12,518 bases of DNA, taken from FEN-1250 sp039918615. Lineage in GTDB: Bacteria > Gemmatimonadota > Gemmatimonadetes > Gemmatimonadales > Gemmatimonadaceae. The notes beneath the pieces were generated by a model. That model was not told where the DNA came from. It saw only the letters and a program-made list of their open reading frames with translations, and did no database searches. Shown one piece after another: positions 1-5,812 of this stretch. Position 1 is the first letter of the stretch. Every line of letters begins with the position of its first letter. Location: the NCBI GenBank assembly GCA_039918615.1, contig JBDSHG010000005.1:1-12518 (forward strand), in the 5' to 3' direction. A program made the position numbers and the translations under genes.

Positions 1-1
1 T

Positions 2-364
2 ACCGAGTGGGAGCCGTTCGTCGGCTACTCGCGCGCGCTGCGCGTCGGAGATCACGTCTTCGTTTCCGGAACGGTCGCGACGGATGAAAGCGGTGCGCTC
101 GTTGCACCCGGTGATCCGTACGCGCAGACGATCCAGGTGCTGGAGAATCTTCGCCGTGCGCTCGAGAGGGCAGGCGCATCGATGGCGGATGTCGTGCGCA
201 CGCGAATGTTCGTGACCGACATCAGCCAGTGGAAAGAGTACGGCCGGGCACATGGTGAGTACTTCCGCGACATTCGTCCGGTGACCTCGATGATCGAGGT
301 GAAGGGGCTGATCGATCCGTCACTGATGATCGAAATCGAGGCGGATGCGCTCATTTCGCGCTGA
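2..364 (+). CDS. RidA (YjgF/YER057c/UK114) family protein, 3' part
   Basis: The open frame runs in from the left edge (frame starting at base 2) to the TGA at 362-364 and gives 120 residues, nearly the whole of a Rid domain (family members are about 125-130 residues); only a few N-terminal residues are missing. The family signature is clear: VFVSG near residue 20, then the helix with LENLRRALERAG, the VVRTRMFVTDI strand and the C-terminal IEIEADAL. RidA enzymes hydrolyse reactive enamine/imine intermediates made by PLP enzymes such as threonine dehydratase. In the catalytic subgroup the last conserved block reads P-A-R-S with an essential arginine (Arg105 of E. coli RidA); here it reads P-V-T-S, so that arginine is a threonine. 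This makes imine deaminase activity of the classical kind doubtful and places the protein among the non-RidA Rid subfamilies. The ATG at 137 is internal, not the start. Confidence 0.88.
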   Translation, partial: TEWEPFVGYSRALRVGDHVFVSGTVATDESGALVAPGDPYAQTIQVLENLRRALERAGASMADVVRTRMFVTDISQWKEYGRAHGEYFRDIRPVTSMIEVKGLIDPSLMIEIEADALISR

Positions 365-425
365 CCCCGGCGCCTGCGTACGGGCGCACTTGACGCGGGC
401 CCGTCGATCAGTCATTCATCCTTCC

Positions 426-818
426 GTGATCCGATCAGCTGTGCACTCACTCCGATGTGCCCTCGTTGCGCTGCTCACGCTGTCGATCGTATCGACGCGG
501 CCCGCGATGATGCTCTCGCACGCGAGTGAGGCGATGCCGCACGGTTGCGGCATGTCGATGGCAGCACATCACACGTCGCGCGACTCGGAACGGCCGGGTC
601 ATCAGTGCCCCGTCACCGACGACGGTAGCTGCTGCGACGACTGCCTCTGCGCGTGCATCGTCGGCGTCGGCGCGGGCGACGCGGTGGTCACCCTCACTGC
701 GACGTACTCGTATCCGCTGACCGAGTCGTCGCGCTTCACCGAAGTCGTTCGCGAGCGGAAAGCGCTCGCATTACGGCTCCCCCCTCCCATCGGACCTCCG
801 CTCTTCACTCGCAGCTGA
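426..818 (+). CDS. small secreted Cys/His-rich protein, function unknown
   Basis: Using the GTG at 426 this is a 130-residue protein. A short basic start is followed by a hydrophobic stretch (about residues 11-24) that looks like a signal peptide, with possible cleavage near residue 36 (SEA). The mature part begins with a Met/His/Cys segment (HGCGMSM, HH at 48-49) and continues with HQC and a cluster of cysteines at 69, 70, 73, 75 and 77. The C-terminus ends in a proline-rich LRLPPPIGPP segment. The layout resembles small DUF2946-like exported proteins often seen beside metal-related TonB receptors, but the match is by pattern only. Metal binding, perhaps copper, is an inference from the residues. 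The start is uncertain: an ATG at 345 with GAGG close upstream would add 27 residues and overlap the preceding gene by 20 nt, and a GTG at 441 is also possible. It lies 75 nt before the receptor gene and could be co-transcribed with it. Confidence 0.6.
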   Translation: MIRSAVHSLRCALVALLTLSIVSTRPAMMLSHASEAMPHGCGMSMAAHHTSRDSERPGHQCPVTDDGSCCDDCLCACIVGVGAGDAVVTLTATYSYPLTESSRFTEVVRERKALALRLPPPIGPPLFTRS

Positions 819-848
819 CCACTGTGGCGTGCGTCCATCGCACGCCGG

Positions 849-870
849 CGGCCGGGATATTCCCGCGCCG
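849..870 (+). other. hairpin in the leader of the TonB receptor gene
   Basis: Bases 849-857 can pair with 861-870 (nine pairs, one bulged C at 866, three-base loop TAT). There is no T tract after it, so it is not a convincing terminator. It ends 23 nt before the receptor start codon and could be a 5' UTR structure or chance in GC-rich DNA. Confidence 0.25.
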
Positions 871-893
871 CGTTCTCGAGTGAAGCGGAGACC

Positions 894-2936
894 ATGTTTC
901 GACAATTGCTCGTGTTCGCCTGCATCGCTGCGCCTGTGTGCGCCGCGGCGCAGCAGCCTGTGGCTGGAGATATTATCCGGCGCGACAGCATCTCACGCGC
1001 CGATTCTGCTCGCGGCCGTGCTTCCGCGCGCCTCGCCGTCGTCACGATCACCGCGACCGCGGTGGCACCGACCGAGTCGCGCCAGGCGATTCACGTGACA
1101 CCGGCGGACATCGCCCAGACGCCCGCCACCTCTCCGTGGGAGCTGCTCCGCCAGACGGCCGGCGTCGAAGTGCACCTGCAGGGGCAGGGCCCGGGCTTCG
1201 CCTCCGATGCCTCGGTGCGCGGCTTCAGTTCCGATCACTCGACGGATCTCGCGCTCTGGATCGACGGCGTGCCGATCAACGAGCCGGTGAACGGCCACGC
1301 CGAAGGGTACAACGATTGGAGCCTGATCTTTCCGCAGGCGATTCAGGATCTGGACGTCATCAAGGGGCCGACATCCGCGCTCTTCGGCAACTTCGCATTC
1401 TCGGGGATCGTCAACGTGCGTACGCTCGACCATCTCGACGGCACGCGCGCGTGGATCAACGGGGGCTCTGCGGGGCACATCGAGGGCACGACGCTTTCCG
1501 GATTCGGCAACGATTCGGGCGCGAGCGCCCACGGCGTCGTCGGCGCGCGGTACGTGCACGAGGGAGGGTGGCGTCCGAACAGCGACTACGATCTCGCACA
1601 GGGACACGTGCGCCTCGTGCATGACCTCACTCCGAATGCGACGCTCGACGGCGGAGTCGAGCTGTACGGCTCGCGCTGGAATTCCGCCGGTTATCTCAGC
1701 GAGGACGAGTTTCGCGCGCGCGCTTACGACATCGTCTCGAATCCCAGCGACGAAGGGCATAAGCTGCACGCGCAGGAGCGCGCGAGCCTGCGCGTGCTCG
1801 ACGGAAATCGCCTCTGGCGTTCCACCGTGTACGCAACGCAGGGCGACTGGAGGATCTTCCTCACTATTCCGCCGGCTGGCGGCCGTTTCGAAGGTGATGG
1901 GAGCCAGACCGAGGAAGACGACAATCGCTTCGGCTTCGGTGCGACCTCGGCGCTCACCTGGCAGCTGACGCGTGCGGAGATCACCGTGGGCGCCGAGGGA
2001 CGCTTCGATCAGTCGCATTATCAGAACTGGTTCACGACCGATCGCGTGCGCGATTCGTCGCAGGCGCTCATCCGCGCGCATCAATTCGGCGGCGGCATCT
2101 TCGCGCAGGCGAGGATTGATGTCACCGACCGGTTCCGTCTCGACCTCGGCGCACGCTACGACGGCGTCGATACCCACTCGGCATCCGACGGCGAAGAGCA
2201 GGTGCAGGATTCGCACGGCGTTTTCTCGCCCAAGCTCGGCGCGCTCGTCAAGCTCACGGACGCCTTCGGTGTCTACGCGAACGTATCGCGAGGATTCCGC
2301 GCGACGGATGGAATCATCGAGGATCCGACGCTTCCGTTCATTACTCTGTGGGCGTACGAGAGTGGTCTCAAATGGAACGGGGGCGGCGTGAGCGCGACCG
2401 CCGCGCTCTTCCGCATGGATGTGAGCAACGAGCAGACGTTCAATCCGCTCACGAGCGGCTCGAGCAGCGGCGGCGCCAGCAGACGTCAGGGTATCGAGCT
2501 ATCGCTGCGCGCACCGGTCGCGCGGTCGCTCACCTTGTCGGGCGATTGGACATTCAACGACGCGCGCTACAAGCGGATCATCACTCAGCCGGAGGATGAC
2601 CCTACCGCGGTCGACACACTGTCCGGCCGGCGCGTCTACAACACCGCGAAGTACATCGGCACCGCGGCTCTGCAGTGGGCGCCGCCGGGATCGCCCTGGT
2701 CGGTGCGTGTGAGCACGAACGCGGTTGGTCCGTACTCGCCCTTCGACGAGCCAGGCGTCGTACTGCCGGCGTACGCACTGCTGCACGGAAGCGTCACGCG
2801 GAAAATCGGAAAGGCGGAGCTCGAGGTCGGGGTGCGCAACATTCTCGACAAGGCGTATCCCGAGCTCGTCGCGGGCGGGCTCGTGGCGCCTGGCCAACCG
2901 ATCGCAGCGTTCGGCACGGTGAGCTACAACTTTTAG
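894..2936 (+). CDS. TonB-dependent outer-membrane receptor
   Basis: The 680-residue protein has a signal peptide (residues 1 to about 19, ending CAAA before QQP), a possible TonB box around 47-54 (LAVVTITA), a plug domain from about 62 to 177 and a 22-stranded-type beta barrel for the remainder. Plug motifs are plain: SVRGFSS at 107-113, IDGVPINEP at 123-131, and DVIKGPTSALFG with a following GIVNVRT that closes the plug. The chain ends in an aromatic residue (SYNF), as expected for insertion by the BAM complex. The ATG has GGAG three bases upstream of its ACC spacer. There is no N-terminal carboxypeptidase-like domain, so it is not a SusC-type protein. Such receptors import siderophores, cobalamin or metal complexes using energy from TonB-ExbBD; the substrate cannot be read from the sequence. 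The adjacent Cys/His-rich exported protein hints at a metal, but this is weak. No SusD partner is present. Confidence 0.93.
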   Translation: MFRQLLVFACIAAPVCAAAQQPVAGDIIRRDSISRADSARGRASARLAVVTITATAVAPTESRQAIHVTPADIAQTPATSPWELLRQTAGVEVHLQGQGPGFASDASVRGFSSDHSTDLALWIDGVPINEPVNGHAEGYNDWSLIFPQAIQDLDVIKGPTSALFGNFAFSGIVNVRTLDHLDGTRAWINGGSAGHIEGTTLSGFGNDSGASAHGVVGARYVHEGGWRPNSDYDLAQGHVRLVHDLTPNATLDGGVELYGSRWNSAGYLSEDEFRARAYDIVSNPSDEGHKLHAQERASLRVLDGNRLWRSTVYATQGDWRIFLTIPPAGGRFEGDGSQTEEDDNRFGFGATSALTWQLTRAEITVGAEGRFDQSHYQNWFTTDRVRDSSQALIRAHQFGGGIFAQARIDVTDRFRLDLGARYDGVDTHSASDGEEQVQDSHGVFSPKLGALVKLTDAFGVYANVSRGFRATDGIIEDPTLPFITLWAYESGLKWNGGGVSATAALFRMDVSNEQTFNPLTSGSSSGGASRRQGIELSLRAPVARSLTLSGDWTFNDARYKRIITQPEDDPTAVDTLSGRRVYNTAKYIGTAALQWAPPGSPWSVRVSTNAVGPYSPFDEPGVVLPAYALLHGSVTRKIGKAELEVGVRNILDKAYPELVAGGLVAPGQPIAAFGTVSYNF

Positions 2937-2984
2937 GGAGATTTCGGCGCGCCAATGCCTGATCCCGCGCCCCGGCAAACACGT

Positions 2985-3011
2985 AATGGGCGCGGACTTC
3001 GTGCGCCCATT
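2985..3011. terminator. inverted repeat between convergent genes
   Basis: Bases 2985-2993 (AATGGGCGC) pair perfectly with 3003-3011 (GCGCCCATT) around a nine-base loop. The repeat sits between the receptor stop and the end of the convergent PH/SHOCT gene, and its right arm touches the first base of that gene's stop codon. It has the position of a shared bidirectional terminator, but neither side shows a good T tract, so function is unproven. Confidence 0.4.
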
Positions 3012-3841
3012 CACATCCGGTCGACGATCTTCGCCTTGATCGACTCATACTCGGAGTCGGTGATCAATCCCCCATCGAGCATTTCTTTCGCACGCTGCAG
3101 GCGCGCGACGGGATCATCCCCCGCTGCGGCGCCTCCGCTCGCTCCGCCGAGCGCTGAACCGCCGCTGCTGCCCAGCTGGATGCCGCCCGACTTTGCGCGC
3201 AGCTCGTCGAGATCGCGCACGCGCCGCTTCTCGCGCCAGGACTGCTCCTGCGCCTGCGCCGCGCGATAGACCTGCTCCGCCTGCTCCTTGCGAAGCCCCG
3301 GCGTGGAAATCGATCCGACCGTCTGCGCGCTGGACGCGAGATCCTGTCGCCCGCGCGAGGAGATCGTAAGATCGGCACCGAAAACGCCGACGCGCAGATG
3401 CGCGCTCTCGATGTCCTGCCAGCGCATGTCGGTCGGCGAATATCCGCCGAAGAGTCCGCGCTGCACCTGAATGAGACGCCCTGTGGTCGCGGCGACGAGG
3501 AGGCGGCGTTGCAGAAGCGCGTAGAGCCGGCGCTGGACGGCGTAGGCGACGAGCGTCTCTCCGGGCACGAGGAGCGCGTTGAGGTGCTGCACGGCCTGCG
3601 CGAGCCGCGGATCGTCGTCATTTCCGGACATCGATACCTCCCTCGAAGTAATTGGCGGCACGCTAGGCGCTGGCGTCGATACTGCGGGCGCATCTGCTCG
3701 CGCCCCGGCCTCGCGCCGCCGCCGCAGCTCGTCGATGACCTCCTGCCACGCGGACGCCGAGAGCGACCCATCCTTCTCGAGCGCACGCAGCTCTGCGTCG
3801 GTCATCGAGGAATATCTCGTGGAGCCGCCGGGGGTGGTCAT
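3011..3841 (-). CDS. PH-like (bPH/YokE-type) domain protein with SHOCT motif
   Basis: From the ATG at 3841 the protein has 276 residues and no signal peptide or membrane segment. Residues 12-45 form a charged helical segment (MTDAELRAL then a DELRRRR end), followed by a Pro/Ala-rich linker (about 46-68). Residues about 85-170 resemble a bacterial PH domain: the VPGETLVAYAVQRRLY start, the LLVAATTGRLIQVQRGLFGG core and a W-Q-D-I-E-S strand. A Gly/Ser/Ala-rich linker leads to a C-terminal SHOCT motif at about 242-276 (LQRAKEMLDGGLITDSEYESIKAKI), a short element that ends many otherwise unrelated bacterial proteins and is thought to mediate oligomerisation. The start at 3841 is preceded by GAGGA with an eight-base spacer. 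The open frame extends another 53 codons upstream, but that part looks non-coding and lacks a good start. The exact role is unknown. It is transcribed away from the biosynthetic operon. Confidence 0.8.
   Translation of the reverse strand: MTTPGGSTRYSSMTDAELRALEKDGSLSASAWQEVIDELRRRREAGARADAPAVSTPAPSVPPITSREVSMSGNDDDPRLAQAVQHLNALLVPGETLVAYAVQRRLYALLQRRLLVAATTGRLIQVQRGLFGGYSPTDMRWQDIESAHLRVGVFGADLTISSRGRQDLASSAQTVGSISTPGLRKEQAEQVYRAAQAQEQSWREKRRVRDLDELRAKSGGIQLGSSGGSALGGASGGAAAGDDPVARLQRAKEMLDGGLITDSEYESIKAKIVDRM
3629..3644 (-). promoter_or_regulatory. strong internal ribosome binding site and start codon
   Basis: On the minus strand the sequence GAGGGAGG (3644-3637), a five-base spacer and an ATG (3631-3629) fall in frame inside the PH/SHOCT gene, at codon 71. 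Translation from here would give a 206-residue protein (MSGNDDD...) that keeps the PH-like and SHOCT parts and drops the N-terminal helix and linker. This site is a better Shine-Dalgarno match than the one at 3841, so it may be the true start or a second start. Confidence 0.5.
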
Positions 3842-3944
3842 CGTGTGAATCCTCGCGGAGATGAATGCAGGCTGAGCGTATCGCGCAGCCAATACGATGG
3901 CGCATTCGCGATGGTTCTGACAAGAGCGATTGGGCAGCGTGGAC

Positions 3945-3976
3945 TTGACAGGAGTCTGCAGGCTGCCGAGTATAGC
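3945..3976 (+). promoter_or_regulatory. candidate sigma70 promoter of the cimA-leu operon
   Basis: A perfect TTGACA at 3945-3950 is followed by TATAGC at 3971-3976. The 20-base spacer is longer than the usual 16-18, which lowers confidence; no better -10 is seen at 17-18 bases. A start point near 3983 would give a 5' leader of roughly 200 nt before cimA that contains the leader peptide and attenuator. The other biosynthetic unit starts with the same TTGACAGG. Confidence 0.4.
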
Positions 3977-4021
3977 AATGCAGCTGTGGTCAGCACCCAA
4001 CCGTTCGGAGTATCACTCGTC

Positions 4022-4102
4022 ATGACGTTTCTGCGACTCGCGCGTATTCAGCTTCCCATTATTCGACTCTCTTCGAGGGGCGGCGCGCTCGCACACGGCT
4101 GA
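4022..4102 (+). CDS. Leu/Ile-rich attenuator leader peptide of cimA-leuCDB
   Basis: A 26-codon ORF starts at ATG 4022 and ends at TGA 4100-4102. GGAG at 4007-4010 lies 11 bases upstream as a ribosome binding site. It carries Leu at codons 4, 6, 11, 16 and 23 and Ile at 9, 13 and 14, with the core RIQLPIIRL; there is no Val. The ORF is too short and too oddly composed for an ordinary protein, lies between a promoter-like sequence and a terminator hairpin, and precedes genes that make isoleucine and leucine precursors. All this fits a leader peptide whose translation senses charged tRNA-Leu and tRNA-Ile. It is not homologous in sequence to the leader before ilvD. Confidence 0.7.
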   Translation: MTFLRLARIQLPIIRLSSRGGALAHG

Positions 4103-4163
4103 CGGTCTGCTAACCGACACCACGCGAACCGGCCCCTCGGAAATTCCGAGGGGCCGGTTCGCG
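4032..4163 (+). promoter_or_regulatory. transcription attenuator of the cimA-leuCDB operon
   Basis: Four RNA segments can form competing pairs. Segments 1 and 2: 4032-4036 plus 4040-4044 pair with 4084-4093 (ten pairs, three bulged bases). Segments 2 and 3 (antiterminator): 4074-4087 pairs with 4123-4139 (14 pairs, with G4131 and A4127-A4128 bulged). Segments 3 and 4 (terminator): 4123-4140 with 4146-4163. The first Leu codons (4031, 4037) lie in or beside segment 1, so a ribosome stalled there or at Ile 4046 would mask segment 1 and let the antiterminator form. Stalling at the later Ile/Leu codons (4058-4069) would instead cover part of segment 2, so the early codons should matter most. Pairings were found by eye in GC-rich sequence and need folding. 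Confidence 0.6.
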
Positions 4164-4166
4164 TTT
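4123..4166 (+). terminator. attenuator hairpin before cimA
   Basis: CGCGAACCGGCCCCTCGG (4123-4140) and its exact reverse complement (4146-4163) form an 18-bp perfect stem with loop AAATT. Only three T follow (4164-4166), a poor U tract, so termination could be weak or factor-assisted. The stem ends 23 bases before the cimA start. Its 5' arm is also the 3' partner of the antiterminator. Confidence 0.65.
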
Positions 4167-4186
4167 CGTCCCATCTCCATGCCCGA

Positions 4187-5812
4187 ATGATGCAACGCAT
4201 CCATCTCTACGACACGACGCTGCGCGACGGCACTCAGCGCGAAGGTCTCTCCCTGTCCGCATCGGACAAGGTGAAGATCGCCGCGCGCCTGGATGCGTTC
4301 GGCATCGATACGATCGAGGGCGGATGGCCGGGATCCAATCCCAAGGATGCGGAGTTCTTCCGTCGCGTGACGACGCATCCGCCGCGCCGTGCACGCATCG
4401 CCGCATTCGGGAGCACCCGCCGTGTGGGAGTCTCGTGCGCCGACGACCCGAGCCTCCAGTCGCTCGTCGCCGCCAGGACTCCCGTGGTGACCATCGTCGG
4501 CAAGAGCTCGGCAACGCACGTGGCGCTCGTGCTGGAGACGACGCGGGAGGAGAATCTCCGTCTCATCGCGGACACCGTTGCCTACTTTCGCGCGCTCGGC
4601 AAGGACGTGGTGTACGACGCCGAGCACTTCTTCGATGGACTCTCGCTCGACGAGGGATACGCGATCGAGACGCTCCAGGCGGCGCACGACGCCGGCGCTT
4701 CGGTGCTCGTGCTGTGCGACACGAACGGTGGATGCGAGCCGCGGACGATCGCGTACTCGGTGGGTCGCGTCACGCGGCGAATGGAGGCGCGACTCGGCAT
4801 TCACCCTCACAACGATCGCGGGCTCGCACTCGCAAATGCGCTCGCCGCCATCGACAGCGGTTGCACACATGCGCAGGGAACGGTGAACGGCTACGGCGAG
4901 CGCTGCGGCAATCTCGACCTGCTCGCGCTCATCGCGAATCTCCAGCTCAAGCGTGGGATCCAGTGCGTGCCCGACGATTCGCTCGCCACACTGACGGAGC
5001 TGTCGAGCTACGTCGCATCCGTCGCGAATCTCGCGCCCGACGCGCACGCGCCCTTCGTCGGCCGCGCGGCCTTCGCGCACAAGGGCGGAATCCACGTGGC
5101 CGCGATCGCGAAGGACCCCGCGACGTATCAGCACATGGATCCGGCGCGCGTGGGAAATCGGATGCGCGTGGTCGTGAGCGAGCTGTCCGGTCGCGCCAAC
5201 GTGCGCCTGCGAGCGAGCTCGCTCGGGCTCGACGCCGCGCCGGTGGAGCGCGCCGTGCTGGAGCAGGTGAAGGCGCTCGAGCATGCGGGAGCGCAGCTCG
5301 AGGCTGCGGAGGGCACCTTCGAGATGCTCGTGCGCCGCGCGACCCCCGGCTATCGCCTCCCTTTCGAGCTGCGCGAGTACACGGTCGTCGTCGAGCGACG
5401 CGCCGGCGCGGGCTCGCGCGCGCGTGCTACCGTCGAGATGCGTATCGGCGGAATCAGCGTGCGCACCTCGGCCGAGGGTGACGGGCCGGTGCACGCGCTC
5501 GACTCGGCCGTGCGGCTCGCGCTCGCGCCACACATCCCGGCGGTGCTCGACACCAAGCTCGTCGACTACAAGGTGCGCATCGTCGACGAGCACCTCGGCA
5601 CAGCGGCGATCACGCGAGTGCTGATGGAGACGGCCTACGGCGCCGAACGGTTCAGCACGATCGGCGCGGCGGCGAACATCCTCGATGCGAGCTGGGACGC
5701 GCTTCGCGATTCCCTCGAGCTCGCCGTCGCGCGATCGCAGGGCGCCACGACCCACAGCACGCCGCACTCCATGGACACGCGGCACTCTGCTCTGGAAACT
5801 GCCACCTCATGA
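4187..5812 (+). CDS. cimA: (R)-citramalate synthase
   Basis: This enzyme condenses pyruvate with acetyl-CoA to (R)-citramalate, the first step of the threonine-independent route to 2-oxobutyrate and isoleucine. The 541 residues match the usual family length. The N-terminal TIM barrel of the isopropylmalate synthase superfamily begins with LYDTTLRDGTQ (residues 7-17) and carries GGWPGSNPKD, characteristic of citramalate synthase rather than LeuA. Metal ligands are in HPHND (206-210), followed by VNGYGERCGN (233-242) and FAHKGGIH (296-303). From about residue 390 on there is a LeuA-type dimerisation/allosteric domain, where isoleucine typically binds in this family. The last ~20 residues are a low-complexity Ser/Thr/His tail. 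No Shine-Dalgarno is visible before the tandem ATG codons (4187, 4190). Its TGA overlaps the leuC ATG by 4 nt, indicating translational coupling. Homocitrate synthase is an alternative annotation, much less likely given the motifs. Confidence 0.95.
   Translation: MMQRIHLYDTTLRDGTQREGLSLSASDKVKIAARLDAFGIDTIEGGWPGSNPKDAEFFRRVTTHPPRRARIAAFGSTRRVGVSCADDPSLQSLVAARTPVVTIVGKSSATHVALVLETTREENLRLIADTVAYFRALGKDVVYDAEHFFDGLSLDEGYAIETLQAAHDAGASVLVLCDTNGGCEPRTIAYSVGRVTRRMEARLGIHPHNDRGLALANALAAIDSGCTHAQGTVNGYGERCGNLDLLALIANLQLKRGIQCVPDDSLATLTELSSYVASVANLAPDAHAPFVGRAAFAHKGGIHVAAIAKDPATYQHMDPARVGNRMRVVVSELSGRANVRLRASSLGLDAAPVERAVLEQVKALEHAGAQLEAAEGTFEMLVRRATPGYRLPFELREYTVVVERRAGAGSRARATVEMRIGGISVRTSAEGDGPVHALDSAVRLALAPHIPAVLDTKLVDYKVRIVDEHLGTAAITRVLMETAYGAERFSTIGAAANILDASWDALRDSLELAVARSQGATTHSTPHSMDTRHSALETATS

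Noticed and set aside
365..425. gap after the Rid gene
   Set aside because: No hairpin with a T tract, promoter or RNA gene could be supported; it may partly be coding if the next gene starts at 345.
3874..3923. minus-strand promoter for the PH/SHOCT gene (TTGTCA at 3923-3918)
   Set aside because: A -35-like hexamer exists, but no acceptable -10 at 16-18 bases follows it, so no promoter was called.
3398..4102. 234-codon plus-strand ORF overlapping the PH/SHOCT gene and ending at the leader stop
   Set aside because: Most of it is antisense shadow of the PH/SHOCT gene. Only its last 26 codons, from the ATG at 4022, have their own ribosome site and sensible context, so just that part was kept as a leader peptide.
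3977..4187. T-box riboswitch before cimA
   Set aside because: The conserved T-box motif (AGGGTGGNACCGCG-like) is absent; the nearest sequence at 4077-4087 lacks the invariant bases, and there is no clear specifier stem. A leader peptide with competing hairpins explains the region better.
4013..5785. 590-codon minus-strand ORF opposite cimA
   Set aside because: It mirrors cimA, whose conserved motifs are beyond doubt. The predicted peptide is rich in Arg, His and Val without recognisable domains, typical of antisense frames in GC-rich genes. The same applies to the long minus-strand frames at 993-2216, 5635-7248, 9117-11087 and 11084-12313.
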